64,000 nt of DNA from Pelodera strongyloides (GCA_036852015.1 JAANDG010000111.1:62001-126000), one strand, 5' to 3'; counted from the first letter of the stretch, positions 22,403 to 35,205 are shown. The notes: generated by a model not told the origin, from the sequence alone. Numbers and translations are program-made.

Positions 22403-25223
22403 CTATTCTTGTAAAGTACTGTATTTCGTTTTCAGTGATTGCTTTCGCATGGTTGGATCTTCTGTTGTTTTGTGCAGAATTATACCAAAAACCATGAGAA
22501 TGTTTCCATTTCCAACAAGGAAGAACAGAATGCTGAGCACAGGGACCTGAACGATCAATATACATGATATCGATTGAATTTATTGATATCGCATATCGAT
22601 TGATGTTGGAAGGCTTAGACTACAAATTACAAACTACAACATTTTGAGCATCAGCAGTGTATTTAGGCAAAGGTTTTTTTAACGAAAAATGATCTAGACG
22701 AAGTCAGAATAGACCTAGTCTGCTTGTGGAGTGTGTGATTTTGTAAGATAGACTTTATTATGTAAACCATCATAATGAGAAAATTAATTCATAAAAAACC
22801 CACATGCCAAGTTGGGTCTCCGCTCACAAACATTGAATAGAGAGTGTAGGAAATATGGAGTTCGAATATCTGAAAAAAATGATATTGTTCGTTAATTTTC
22901 AAACGGTTTTATTAGAAGCAGGTTGTCGAGTGTTGCAGTAAACACAGCCCTAGAAAGAGCCAAAAAGTGACTATACTAACAAAAGATATCAACCTATTCC
23001 TAAAAAATCAAAATTGTCCACTTACGTAAGCAATGATGAGGAACGGTATGAGGAAGGAAAGTCCTTGGAACATCCATGAGGCGAAACCCTCTGGAAAACT
23101 ATCAGAAATAGAAATAGACACGGAAGAGCTTCTTAGAGAAAAGGTACGAACTTCTGACTTATAACAAACTGGAGCATGGAGCCCACGGAGATACACCAAA
23201 TTATTCAAAATCCCAAAGCCATACGTAAAATAAGAACATCTACATGAGAAATTTGAACACTGTTCAAAGTTTGGAACCAATGCTAAGCACTTGAATTTTC
23301 GATGCAAATTTCTGTGCAATTATCGGCTGTTCCGGAACAGTGTGCAATCGGGGAATGCAGTTAGCTAGCAAACATTTCCAAAACCACGTGTCATATCACT
23401 TAAATATCTGATTGTGAAGATAACTAACCAAGTGTCAAATCCATCTGATCGCCCTTTCCTAGTGCGTGAAGTCTTCGCAAACATCCATTCTGATATTGGA
23501 ATTGCATCTTTTGTACGACGGAAATGTACAGGGTGAAGACGAGAAATTGACTACGGAAGGTCTGGAAATAACATACAAAAATTAATATAGCAAACTAGCC
23601 CTAGCCAAAAGACGTCGAGCAATTTGTCATCTGGAACTCGTCGCCTTCTGCTCAGGACCTCTGCGGAACATGTCATAAGCAAAATTGAATCTCTACTTTC
23701 ACCCTTGAATAAACGCTCTTGAAGCGTAAAACAAATTTAAATTTAAAAAACAACCCTATGCATTTAGTTTTCACTAATAAACCGCAACACCATGAACACC
23801 TAAGGTCAAAGGTGCTATAAAATATTTGAAGGTTATCCGCACCAATTTTCTTCGACTACAGGAAGATAGAAAAATGCAGCCCTTTACAATTACGACTATG
23901 AACTATGGCTTTGAGCCAAAACTTCAAGCCAATTACGAGAACAATTACAGTATGGCAAAAACCTTACTTGATAATAATTATCATCAGGCCACGTGACAGC
24001 GACTCCTCCGATTACTGTAGCCAGGTAGTGATGGGCGACCCACCACCAGTGCATTCTAAAACACAGCATGTGTTGTTATACATTGAATGTATGTTACTAA
24101 ACTAAACAATTAGGGTACTTTTTCGTCATACATATAAGAAGTTAAAAAGGCATGTAAATTACAGCTACTAGTCTTACTGTATTCCTGAGCGAATTGTTTT
24201 TTTTTTTTTTGCTTTATTTCGTGTTAGTAGAGAGTAGGGAAATAAGAGGGGGTAGAGAGAGAGAGAGGACAGAATCTTACAGTATCCATGAAGAACAAAA
24301 AGATAGGAAAACTAAGTCTTACTGTGATCCATTTATTCGTAGTATACTCTCTCGTATCGTCAATGTACAGTAGTACCAGACCATTAGAAAGTGGCAGACG
24401 AGGTCCAGGGGCCTAAATGATAAAATAATAAAAACGCTTTATTTGTTAAAGCGAAATACCGGCCGGTTTTTGAAACACATCGATTACACCAGCATTCTTA
24501 CGCAGCCATGTAAATGAACATAAATTAGAATAAAAAATCGAGCTAAATTCGAGTAAATTAGCATAAATACGTAAGTATTCAACTGTCTACGGTGCGTTTC
24601 AAAAACCGGCCGGTATTTCGCTTTAAGCTAATTGAAAGAAGGCATTCAATTGACTTTTATTTACATGAATACAAGGGTTCGGCTGCCTCATTCGGTAGCG
24701 AAGGTAGTGAGATTACAGTTTACGTAAACTCATTACGTGATAGAAAGATTAGGTGATAAAAAAGTCACCGTTTTACACATTGAATGCAGGAATTCAAAAA
24801 TTGTAATATGATGAAAAGTCCATCATTCGGCAAGGTAAAACTACCTGGATGGGAAAAGATACGCGAGTAGTAATAGAAGAAAGTTGACCATTGTCACACG
24901 CACTTTGAACTTTTCATAGTCCTTTTTGAAGTTGAACCTGAACGAGTATTTATAAAATAAATGGCAAATTAAAGCGAAATACCGGCCGGTTTTGAAAAAA
25001 AAAACGCATCGTGGGCAACTGTATTCTTACGTATTTATGCTAAGCTGCTCGAATTTAGCTCGATTTTTTTATTTATACTCAGTTGCATAAGGAATCCATC
25101 CTTTGTGAATAAAATACTACATACAAAGTATTTAAAGTTCAAATTTCAAAATAAACTATGTACCTGTCAGCCGACGTCATGGTTAAATTGATTGACGTCC
25201 CGAGTATAATGCTCAAGTAGAAA
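22403..25223 (-). CDS. TMEM120: TMEM120 (TACAN) family membrane protein
   Basis: Multi-pass membrane protein of the nuclear envelope/ER related to fatty-acid elongase folds; TMEM120A was proposed as a mechanosensitive channel (TACAN), which is disputed. Eight exons in coding order: 25223-25164, 24937-24845, 24412-24323, about 24055-23969, 23561-23429, 23090-23026, 22869-22804, 22546-22403, stop at 22403. Matches run through the whole domain: [76 protein letters not shown], the signature [20 protein letters not shown] followed by [17 protein letters not shown], and [13 protein letters not shown]. About 245 residues equal human positions 100 onward. The N-terminal coiled coil of the family is not found here; a possible first exon lies at 28124, beyond a 2.6-kb transposon. 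One exon edge near 24055 may be off by a base. Confidence 0.88.
24446..24626. mobile_element. TTAA MITE, CCGGCCGG family, intact
   Basis: TTAA at both sides, ends AGCGAAATACCGGCCGG and its exact inverse. About 180 bases, in a TMEM120 intron. Confidence 0.8.
24969..25095. mobile_element. TTAA MITE, CCGGCCGG family, 3'-truncated
   Basis: Left end TTAAAGCGAAATACCGGCC is intact and the body matches the family to about CAGTTGCATAAG; the right end is missing. Confidence 0.65.
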
Positions 25224-25354
25224 CTGAAAGAGAGATGTTATAATAATACATGCATTTATGTATGTAAAGTTACCGGTACGAACTTTACTAGTTGACACAG
25301 TCGGAGAATCCCTAATCTGAGATTTCCTCCACAGGAAGACAAATTCATTATCCA

Positions 25355-27974
25355 TTAAAGGGATAGGTTCACCTCGAATTGCACCTTTTTTTATAATTTC
25401 TATTGATAGTATGACCTATGACGGTCAAGATGCGAAAATTTCATCAAATTTCCTTTGCTCCCCGAGGCAGGAGCACGCTCAAAGGCTAAACTGCCTCGAA
25501 TTAATAAAACAACTGGCCTACCGTACACTGGCTGCATCGATTAAAAATAGTTAAAGGTGTATCATTTAATTTTCACACCTACCCCGCCACAAAAGCGGGC
25601 CGGCTGCATTCATTTTGTATTTATTATAATGTAAATAATACCTTTTAGTCTACCTATTTATTTCGATATGTGCGATTAATATTGATATGTAGAACTTTTC
25701 AATGTCTTTCTACCTGCCATTTCACACAATGCAGTTACGTCATTTGATATTATGTTGTGTATTTCCAATATTTTAGATTATAATAAGGTTTTCAATATAT
25801 GCTTAGTATTTGATATATATTTTTAAATAGAAAGTTTGTGGTGAATAGTTTAATGTATACGCGGGCTTTGTTTATCTACGTTCATATTTGCTAGTGTACC
25901 TATTGTAAGTGATATTCTATTAAGTGAAAGCATGGATGCAGTCAATGCAGAGAAATACAGATGACTCGACAAGTGGTGCAGTGATCATGAGTTACTGCAT
26001 TGAGGAGCAGTTTACAGATAAGTAAGTATGTATATATTTATCACATATATACCTGTAAAATACAGGAGCAGTATAACATTTTCGGGCTTATCTTGCATAT
26101 ATCGCAGAATTGTATTAAGGAAATGTTCAAATAGGAACGTAAATTTCACCTCTAGTTTCGTCTGATTGTGAGAACAACACTCTCTATTTCTTTCTGACCC
26201 TGATTCTTGCAATGTGTTATTGTGTCGTCGAAGGTCTTGTTAACATATAGCGTGTTAATCACCATTTCCGAATGAGCGTGAACTTTAAACCTATTACTGA
26301 GTGTTCGCTTTTTTCTGAGTATATTATATTCCTTTTAGGATATTGCACTTCGATTTCGATGCCTCTGCTTCTCTCTGGTTATGCTCGGCGACAGGCATTT
26401 CAGGTTAATTTATGTTTATTTGATGTACTTACTGAATCCGTCAATTGTTAGCTCTCTCAAGCAACATAAACTGTGTTTAATGTCACATTTGTCACGTCGC
26501 CGGACATATCATATCCAGCAATCGAACCGCTGTTGTTTTGTACATTTTCCAGACTCTGAGATTACGTAGTAAACATGATGTAGTAGATGCGCAACTCACG
26601 ACAGTTGCGAGTGTGATTTAGCGATTGTCAATACAATTAAAAATTGTGCGTTGTAGGTGATGTGATGACCGGAAAAATATAATTGCCTCCCTCTTCACCG
26701 ATCGGTTCCACGGCGATACTCCCAACCAAAAGAAAAGCCCGCTGTTCGAAGTGAGATCAAGATCAGCGATCATGGTAAATTATAAGAACCGTTATTGTTT
26801 CTTTGCAGCCAATTTTTATACGTAGCCGATATAAACTTGTGCGGTTGCTGAGTGCTTATTACTAATTAACTAACTTCTCTTCTTTTCGATGCAGGAGCAT
26901 CGCGCAGAACTAGCACTATTTGAGGTGAGCGCAGCACCTCTTTTAATTAACCAACGCGCTTAGTTGTGTTTACTAATTAAATATTTGGGTGCTTACTGGA
27001 TACACAGTTCTCCGTACACAGTATTTGCTACATTACAAAACTTTTTTTTCAGATACGCCACAGGGATAAGGACTTGGAGAACAGCACAATATAAGGATAG
27101 TTGCCTGCAAGTCTAGATTAAATTGCAGATTGCAAGCTATTATTCGTGCGGTTGACTAGTTTATACCCTCGTCTCTCTTTCTTAAAAAATCACAATTTCT
27201 ACCATGTCCTAAGCAAGCACCTCCACTTTCCATGTTATGATGTTTTCCTTGCAATTTATTGTGCTAACCTAGCATGTGTTTGATTTCAGTTCGGTTTTTG
27301 CTTCGTAACTGTTTTCCAAATCATTGAATGATGTTTTCCTTAGATTGTTTTGCTTTGTTTTCACATTCATAACTGGCCATGTTTGTGTGATTCCAATAAA
27401 TTTTTTATGCGTGAATTATCGTGTGTGGGCAGTTCTCGTAATGGTATAGTGGTTTATTTTTTTCGTTTGTTATGTGAGTGGGAATGATTATTCCCAGGTG
27501 CTAAAATGCTCGTGGAATGTTAGGAGATTGCATGGGCAGGATTCGAGATTTTTGCTTTCGCGACATGCCGTGTCATTCTCACGCCCACTCATTTGGCTGA
27601 GTTGTTAGCCCAGTCGCGTACTACTGATTATAAGGCCATTAAGCTTTATAATAATAATAAAAATACTTGTATTTTCAAAATTCTAATTCAATCATTCTAT
27701 TTGTGTTGGTCTTGATTCTTGTTTGTGTCTGGCTATTCGCCATAAATACCAGCTGTTTGGCTAATTGCCACAATTGTTCTGCGCGGGACTGGTAAAGACA
27801 GCCTACGGTAGGCCAGTTGTTTTATTAATTCGAGGTAGTTTAGCCTTTGAGCGTGCTCCTGCCTCGGGGAGCAAAGGAAATTTGCTGCAATTTTCGCATC
27901 TTGACCGTCATAGGTCATACTATCAATATAAATTATAAAAAAAGATGCAATTCGAGGTGAACCTATCCCTTTAA
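25355..27974. mobile_element. 2.6-kb TTAA element with ~170-bp inverted ends
   Basis: TTAA at 25355-25358 and 27971-27974 enclose ends AGGGATAGGTTCACCTCGAA and the inverse. The inverted repeats run about 170 bases (25359-25527 against about 27803-27970) at high identity, including CCGAGGCAGGAGCACGCTCA. TTAA target duplication points to a piggyBac or Kolobok type; no transposase was recognised in the 2.3-kb interior, so it is non-autonomous or carries unrelated cargo (see 25937). It lies upstream of the TMEM120 domain exons, possibly in intron 1. Confidence 0.75.
25937..27094 (+). CDS. Possible small spliced gene inside the TTAA element
   Basis: Unrecognised. Pieces with good splice borders: an exon opening with ATG at 25937 and ending at a GTAAGT donor near 26023 (ends IEEQFTDK), a block before GTAAAT near 26775 (reads SPLFEVRSRSAIM), a short exon before GTGAGC at about 26923 (EHRAELALFE) and a last exon IRHRDKDLENSTI with stop at 27092. 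The C-terminal run is Arg/Glu-rich and helical, like the tails of small Myb/SANT-type transposon accessory proteins. The block before 26775 has a TGA just inside its only acceptor in the matching frame, so the model is incomplete and might be a pseudogene. Confidence 0.25.
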
Positions 27975-28123
27975 CAGCGTTGTTTGCGGCATTTTTAAGG
28001 GTGTGCCAGATCGTTGCGGCGCGCAACCCATATCTTCCTATTGTAGCATCATAAAAGCCAATAATGATCTCTCCAGCCCAATATAGAGACAATGAGTATT
28101 AAAGAAATTGTTTTAGTGCTTAC

Positions 28124-28298
28124 CCATTATCAACTCTTTGTTTCTTAGGTCCTGAGGTTTCAGTTTGTTTATTTGGTTGTTTGGAGCCGCATAACATACA
28201 GGGAGTAGGTAAAGAATTGACAGCTTTAGGCGAACTACTTGTAGCATTTTTATCATCATTGATTATGTTCGGGTCATTGGGCGGAGTCGGACTCATTC
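28124..28298 (-). CDS. Orphan 5' exon, possible TMEM120 exon 1
   Basis: Minus-strand exon between a TTTTTCAG acceptor and a GTAAGC donor, with ATG at 28296 two bases inside the exon and an open frame of 57 codons (starts MSPTPPNDPNIINDD, contains CMLCGSKQP, ends KKQRVDNG). It ends in phase 2 with GG, which would join the first TMEM120 domain exon to read DNG-FYLS, like the family's KNG-LYLS. It lacks the family's coiled coil, so this may instead be an alternative start or another gene split by the 2.6-kb element. Confidence 0.35.
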
Positions 28299-28323
28299 CT
28301 GAAAAATACTGTAATACTAAAAC

Positions 28324-28494
28324 TTAAAGCGAAATGCTAGCCCCTTTGGAAAATTTGCATATGATAAGCAAATCCTATGTATCCTATGCTAATTTTGTAC
28401 GATTGCCGTGGACGATCGTACAAAATTAGCATAGGATACATAGGATTTGCTTATCATACGCAAATTTTCCAAAGGGGCCAGCATTTCGCTTTAA
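28324..28494. mobile_element. Palindromic TTAA MITE, copy 2
   Basis: Same 171-base palindrome as 13990, loop in the opposite orientation, TTAA on both sides. Confidence 0.75.
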
Positions 28495-29462
28495 CGCATA
28501 TAAGGATTTCGTGAAGCTACAGTAACACAAAAGAATTCCTGAAAGGTACGGTACTATGATAGTTAAACTGTGTCCGTGTAAACGGTTCCGTCTACAATCA
28601 CGATACCGTTCTACTGGAATTTATAATTCTCAGTGGAATTTATGACAGTCGAAATTATTGACTTATCCACGCAATAAAGCAATAAAACGGACGACGAGGA
28701 ATTAAATCGATGGGTTTATTAGAAAAATGGATAATAAAAGAAACGGAGAAAAGGTGCTTAGAATTGTAAATCTAAATGAATAAATGAGGGTCTTAATTAA
28801 ACAAGCATAAAAAAATTAGAGAGAAGGATAACAATGAAGAAAAAAAATATAATTGTAAAAACTAGAAGATGAATTATGAATATACACACATATATACATA
28901 TGTTAGCAAACCAAAAAAATAAGTTGTCATTCGTTAGTAGTAGATCAATAACTAAATAAAAAGAAAAGTATTAAGAATAACAAAATAATCTCCAGACATT
29001 CAGAGCAGTCATATGTCTAACAGTTGCAAAACATAAACAATCTATTTTTAGTTTTCGAAGTCTATTTATAGAAGTCACGCTAAGAAAAGAGATATTTCGT
29101 AAACTTCTGGTCAGACAAGGTCACACACTTTGACTTTGACTATAGCAAACATGATACGTTTTTTTATAATTATAGGAATTTATAACTAACTGGAGAATCA
29201 GTTTCTTGTTGTTACAACGAAAAGTAAAAGTAAATTACAACATTCGCGTCGTAGGAATTTTCAGTCCTTATTGTTCACCATGCTTTTAGTTCCCTAAATG
29301 TCAAGTATTTGTATTCATTCCTCCGAAATTTATTTTCCAGAAAGACGAGAAATTCAGAAAGTACTGTAAAACAGCTTTGATAACACCCAAACTAAACTAG
29401 GCTGATTTGCTAACATATATGTGTCAGGGAGGAATATTAGTGATCGTGGCAAACTCAAGGGG
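28495..29462. other. No gene recognised
   Basis: AT-rich sequence with short A- and T-rich runs on both strands; no reading frame with splice support and no repeat ends seen. Confidence 0.45.
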
Positions 29463-29648
29463 TTAAAGCGAAATATCGGCCGGTTTTTGAAACGCATCCA
29501 GTTCATCAGCATTCTTATGCAGTTTACGCAAATGAACATAAATGAGAATAAAAAATCGAGCTAAAATCGAGCAACTTATCATAAAAATGTAAGAACTCAG
29601 TTGTCCACGCACGATGCGTTTCAAAAACCGGCCGGTATTTCGCTTTAA
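29463..29648. mobile_element. TTAA MITE, CCGGCCGG family, intact
   Basis: TTAA on both sides; ends AGCGAAATATCGGCCGG and inverse CCGGCCGGTATTTCGCT. Confidence 0.8.
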
Positions 29649-29789
29649 GCCACACAGGAAATTTCAATTAGACAATTAGTTGTATGGTGTTAATTAGTGA
29701 GAACACCGATGAGAACGTGTGGAGGACAGGGCACGAACCGGGTGCAATCACACTTTGTGTGCATGACCGCACAATGGGTGGCATATTCT

Positions 29790-29880
29790 CTCTCTCTCTC
29801 TTTGATTCCCTCTCTCCTTCTATTCTCGCTCTCTCTCTCTCTCTCTTTCTCTCCCTCTCTCTCCCTCTCCTGGAGTCTGC
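29790..29880. repeat. CT-rich simple repeat
   Basis: (CT)n and CTCTCC tract; long frames on both strands here are artefacts of the repeat. Confidence 0.75.
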
Positions 29881-30097
29881 TCCCCCTGGCAAGAGCACGG
29901 GAAGGACACGTGTATTAGGATACATATTGATATTGGATCCAGATGGAATTACTTTTGAATTGATCTATTGATAGTTCAGCGTCTAGACAGGATCAGTACA
30001 ACATATGGCAGAACAATGCAAAATGTTATAAATCGAACAGTGAGGATACTCATTTGAATTGCACTAGATGAGTTAGAATGAGAGTAGCGTGAAAATT

Positions 30098-30383
30098 GGC
30101 GTGCAAGCGGCAACGTTACGGCGTGCATGCGGCGTAGAAAAAAGTGGCACGCCGTTGGATTCTGGCGTGCAAGTTGCCCGCCGTGACGTTGCCGCTTGCA
30201 CGCCGTAAAGAAGTTAGGTTGCCGCTTGCCCGCCGTACTCACACCATCGCCTCCGGATTTTCGCGTGTAAGCGGAGTGATATTGGCGGGCAAGTTGCGCG
30301 CCATTTCCATTCTGCCTGCATGTTTGCACGCCACCACGTTGCCAAATGCACTTTGCACGCCGTTCTCACGCGGCTTGCACGCC
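30098..30383. mobile_element. GC-rich inverted-repeat element
   Basis: Ends GGCGTGCAAGCGGC and GCSGCTTGCACGCC. The interior repeats the words GGCGTGCAAG, GTTGCCGCTTGC and GCACGCC in both orientations, in sharp contrast to its AT-rich flanks. A non-coding transposon or satellite-like element. Confidence 0.55.
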
Positions 30384-33300
30384 AAGTTTCGTTAGTGATG
30401 AAAATAGGGTGTGAAAACTATTATGAAAAAGAACTACAGCAGATTAATTTATCTCTACTACCACTACTATATATAAGTAAAAAGTGCTATACACAAGAGA
30501 ATAGTCCAATAATTCCAAACAATATTTCTGTCAACAAGCTATTTATTTTCGTTGTACCTTTGGACTCGGAAACGTAATCACTCATTAGAACGTACACCGG
30601 CTGTGTGTTTTTTTTTGCACAAAACAAAAGACTTCGCAATCAACTATAGTAAAATGCTACATGTCAAATAAAAGCAATAGAAAAAATACGATTGTGCATA
30701 CACTCTTCAAAAGTCGCCTGTTATATTTGAAGTTATGCTTGTGGTTCGTAGCACCAGCGAAATTAGTGAAAAGTTACCGGTTTGAAATTACAGTACTAAA
30801 AAGTAGGTGATTGGCTGAGAACTCGGCATATGATTGAAAGTTAATCAGCATACTGGCATACGATAAACTTGTGACCATGACCCGTAAGTGGTTTTTTGCG
30901 GATTACGTAAGTAAAATCACACAGTCTACTACGTAAATAGCAAGGTTCGTTTCTGAACCTCAGCTAAAGAAGTATGACACGTGATTATGGGCTGCACAAG
31001 TGTATTCACACGTATTGTATGTAAATTGAGTTCCTTACAGGTCGTACATAATACATGGGAACATGGGAATTCGGTTGTCCACACCAAGACGGCATGTTAT
31101 ATAGCTTTAAAAATACTAACAATAAGACAGGAAAAAAGTTTGCTATGTCTGTGCCCTTTCACGGAAAACTGGAATATGTACTTTTTTCGATGGAATTATT
31201 TATTTGCGTGTGTTATGCGTGTCGGAGGCACATCTGCTTTTTCTGGACCAGCTGGCAGGACAGATGAAATATATTCAATATAAATAATAAAATAATGTAT
31301 CACAAGTGAAAGAAACTATACTCTGTGGCACAAAGGCTGCGAAAAAGTATGGGGTGTTCTATATTGACATTATGTGTGCGTACATGTCGATCAGCTGCGT
31401 TGATAAGAGTCATGAATAAAGGAAAAAAAGAAACAAAAACTGTTTTTGGAATGAAGCACGCGAGAAACAGCTGTAAGCAAAAAATGTTTTGCACCATTAT
31501 AAATAATTCATGATGGGTGTTGAATTTTGAGAGTCTAACATGAAATGAACCCCAACTAGAAAAGAAGATGACATATTTTACATTACTTGCTTATATATAT
31601 GCTACGGTAAACAAGCAATTTCATGTTCATAGCAAAGCAGACAGGACCATGTTTTTGAAACGAGTTGGGTTTGAAACGATTTTGTGTTAATCCTGTACCG
31701 ATAGGTGTAAAAAGTTGTGCTTAAAGATGTTGTCCATCGTAAGTTTCAAGCAATCAAGCCACATGTAGCACCGCTTTAAATATAAGAAAGTGTTAAAGAG
31801 AAGGTAACATTGACTAGGGTACCATAGATTGTTGTGTAACGGCGAGGTCAGTTGTGTGTATGGTAGGGAGAGACACTGAGTGCGCACGTGATATTGATAT
31901 ACATACCCACGCCCCATATTCTAATTCTGCAATGGTAGGCAGGGTTAGCCATACATATAAACCATTCACAGAAAAAACGCCGAGTGCGCATTTCGCGTGG
32001 TCTCCAATTGGTTTCGACCAACCGAGAACCGTCACCGAATGGTTTTCCGTCTTTTATGTGGGACCTGCGCGCCGCACTGACATTGCCATTCTGAGAAGAA
32101 GCGCAATGAATCGAGCTTCCTATGAACGCAAACTACAAGATTACATCAACTAATCGTAGAAATAGAAACGTTGTACAACACGAAACTTTGCTGGTGCGCG
32201 GAGAAAAAATTTGGTACGCCGCCTACATCTCGTCGCACACCCCAGTCTTCGCCACGCAATCGCAGTTCTGGCGAGTGCGCTGAGCATTTATGAAGGTTGT
32301 GCCTCGGGATTGTAAAACGTGTTAACCTAATGAATAAACGCTCCCTAACCATGAGGTGATTTTATAGAAAATAAAAAACTGGTTGAAGTTCCTGATTCGG
32401 GTATATAGCATAAACGTAATTAGCTATATGCAGATAACTCATACCAAGTGTGTGTGTGTAGATAATCAAGTCATAAATTTATTGTGGCACGCGTCGTGGT
32501 TTATTAACTGAGTTGATTGGGCTCTCGATATGGACACAATCTACCATCTAGATTCCATGCGGATTTCTTATGTAATACCTTACTTTTCTAAAACACATCA
32601 AAGAAGGGTGGGATTATAAATCTTTGTATTGTTATTAATTGAAAAATTATAAACATCTTTGAGGAGGAGTATTTTTTTAAGATTGCTCAACGCACCGTAC
32701 TTTTCCAGGGCTAAAATCTACAAACTACACCATTTTTCTGCGACTTCCCGCTTTGTCCCTGTTCGTAACGTGCTCCATAGATAGTCTACTGGATGTTACG
32801 AATTTATCGGTCGCGCAGGTACTGTAGGCGTCTCAGTTGTGTTGTCCATGCATGGTCGTCCGTCCCGTCCCGTCCGGTCCAAAAGTTTTTATTTTACTTT
32901 TTATTTGCAGTATGCTATTTCTATTGCTTGCTGTTGACTTTTCTTTTGCAGACCTCGCTTGGGATACAGAATGAGTGGAAACACGGTGCATTATCATGCT
33001 AAACCTGAAAATAGTGAAAAGCTAAAAGATAAAAAAAATTTTGCGAGACTTTTCCCGAAAGTTGATCAATTAGTTAAAGCTGCTTTATGATATTGATTTA
33101 TAATTGTATTGCTCATTCCGTTCGCGAGGCTGCCAAACCAGCAGTTATGTTGTTTTGAAATTGTCTTGTTATATTTTTTTCATCGTTAATCGACTCGTTC
33201 ACACTTGAATCACACATTTCAGCACTCAAGCGACCGTGTCCTCAAATTAGGATCGGATCAGTGGCGTTTTCGTACCACATAATTCCACGAAGACAACTTA

Positions 33301-33446
33301 TGCGGAGAGTACTTTGGTTAGTTATTGTTACTATAAGTTACTATGACTTCGGTGCACTTGTAGGGATATTTTAGTACACGTATATGAAAATGTGAATACC
33401 ACTTTATTCGACGCGCAAGCATCCCACATACACACACACACACACA

Positions 33447-33508
<62 letters not shown>

Positions 33509-33728
33509 TTAAACGTATGGAATGCGGGTCCTGTTTTTCTCAGAAGTTGGGTTTATTGCTTGAGTGTGCAAGCCTTTATAAATTATAAATTAACAAAGCT
33601 TATTGTGCGCCATACCATAGCTCGTTTCTAGTTCAAAGCGCGTATTTTTGCCTCATTTTTTCCTCGGAAATGAATATGCCGCCGTTCCGCGAAAGCAAGC
33701 AGTGCCTTCTGATTTATTCTACGTTCAG
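30384..33728. other. Unresolved 3.3 kb, no convincing gene
   Basis: Contains several frames of 60-100 codons (for example 31854-32153 + ending ERKLQDYIN) without recognisable domains or linked exons. GC-richer patch at 31,970-32,290. A (CA)n(AT)n repeat lies at 33428-33507. This stretch may hold decayed elements or 5' regulatory sequence of the THAP-macro array. Confidence 0.35.
33428..33507. repeat. (CA)n-(AT)n microsatellite
   Basis: About 10 CA units followed by about 28 AT units. Confidence 0.85.
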
Positions 33729-34815
33729 ATGGAGACACCAAACGACGAAATCGTGCCGAATAACGGGACGAGGCATGCTCCTCTTCCTGTTAGAGCCTGC
33801 CAGCTAGACTTCTGTGGTGCAAAAAGTGTGAATTGGTCGCGCGTCTACTCCATGAATAAAGCAAGACAAATGGACCAGTGGCTGGAATTGAAAACAGACG
33901 GATTCGAACACGCAATTAATAGAACTGGAAAAAGTATCTATGTTTGCAAAAAACACTTGAAGGAGGCTGAGGCCAGGAAACAGGTAAATCAGAGCAGATA
34001 CTCTAACGAATACGCGGGCATAATAATAATATTATAACAACACGCGGGTGTTGTTATGTTGTATTATTCTTATTCTAGACTTTGCATCCAGTGTTACTGC
34101 TAATGCCAGTATTTTCAGGAGAACGTTGTGGGTTTTCTACGTTTGGTAGAGAAAGATGTCGCCGAGTTTTGTGGTGATGCTACCGTCAGCGATGTAAGTG
34201 ATTCACGCAAGCTGTTCCCTAAGAAGGACAAAAACAACAAGAAGAAAACCAGTTTTCTAAGTGAGCCTTAGTTATGTTGTAAATGTTGATTTGTAGCAAA
34301 AATGATTCATTATTTGTATTGAATGCACAGATAATTGTTACTTGTAGCTTGTATTTTCCTTTGGGGCGCATTCGAGTTGGGCAAAATGCGAAAGTTTCGC
34401 GAAATAATCAGTTCGAGTTGATAGAGGGTGAGAGAATGTGGATAAATATGGACAAATAAGGTCCAGATCGTCCAGGAAAAAAATATTTCCAAGACCGCGT
34501 CTCTCACATGAGCGGTATATTTCGCAGCGCGCTAACACTGGCTAACAGTGAACTCGAACTGATTATTTCGTTAAATTTGCGCATTTTGCCCAACTCGAAT
34601 GCGCCCTTACCTCGAAAACACGTGTTATGTAATCATTGCTTTATTTAATATATATATATGTTAGTGATAGTGAGAGAATTGTTTTCGTTTAGATGATGAT
34701 AGCGTCTCCGAAGATGTTAAACCGTCTGTAATGGAAGTGAAACAATTGTTACGTGGAACCTTAGATGGGACAGCGGATGGTGTATCGACCAGGGACAATA
34801 ATGGCAATGGCGTCG
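33729..34815 (+). CDS. THAP-macro unit A (exons 1-3 only)
   Basis: First unit of the array. Exon 1 (33729-33983) starts with ATG directly after a TTCAG acceptor and encodes a THAP-like zinc finger: C-x4-C (CQLDFC), 43 residues, then C-x2-H (VCKKHLKEAE), with the conserved W in MDQWLEL. Exon 2 (34119-34260) encodes the start of a macro domain (VVGFLRLVEKDVAEFCGDAT, where the usual GD is KD) and a lysine-rich insertion. Exon 3 (34693-34815) is the acidic SVSEDVKPSVMEVKQ linker, ending phase 1. No exons 4 onward follow before unit B begins at 35487. Either a truncated copy or an alternative N-terminus spliced to exon 4 of unit B (the phases allow it). Confidence 0.6.
34364..34606. mobile_element. 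MITE with GGGCGCATTCGAGTTGGGC ends
   Basis: 27-base inverted ends GGGCGCATTCGAGTTGGGCA... and exact inverse, 243 bases long, in the intron between exons 2 and 3 of unit A. A related element is at 53432. Confidence 0.7.
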
Positions 34816-35007
34816 GTTTTTTTTTTTCAAATTTCCCTCTCTAGCGTCTTCATTACTTTTATTTTACAAGCAGCGTAAGTGTAGCCGGCTTACGAATGAA
34901 CTAAGCTTGCGCCGAGCCATTGCTCACTTTAGCTAAAAGTTTGAATTTTGCTTTTTTGATCTGCCGTTAAAATTGCTATGTCGCAAACTTGGGGCTCGTG
35001 TGCTCTT

Positions 35008-35205
35008 GCTCTTTCCGAAAGGAAAACATGCAGTTTTCTCGTTCGGGGTGGACATTTCCAAAGGGTGCTAATGATCGGAGAAAGCTCAAAATACAGTATG
35101 AATTAACATGCTAAACATGATAATTCATACTTTTACACTAACACTTCTTTCGAAAATGCCCATCCCGAGCGATAAATGTGCATATTTTCCTTTCGGAAAG
35201 AACAT
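35008..35205. mobile_element. Inverted-repeat element
   Basis: CTTTCCGAAAGGAAAA...TCGTTCGGGGTGG and its inverse (CCATCCCGAGCGA...TTTTCCTTTCGGAAAG) enclose about 120 bases. True ends not determined. Between units A and B. Confidence 0.5.

Noticed and set aside
27733..28092. 119-codon minus-strand frame
   Set aside because: Crosses the right border of the TTAA element, so it mixes element and flank; no homology or splice support.
29668..29971. Long frames on both strands
   Set aside because: Caused by the CT-rich simple repeat; no domain or splice context.
30981..32153. Several 70-100-codon frames
   Set aside because: Overlapping frames on both strands without recognisable domains or linked exons; not reported as genes.
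33392..33631. 79-codon frame over the AT microsatellite
   Set aside because: Made of Ile-Tyr repeats from (AT)n; simple sequence.
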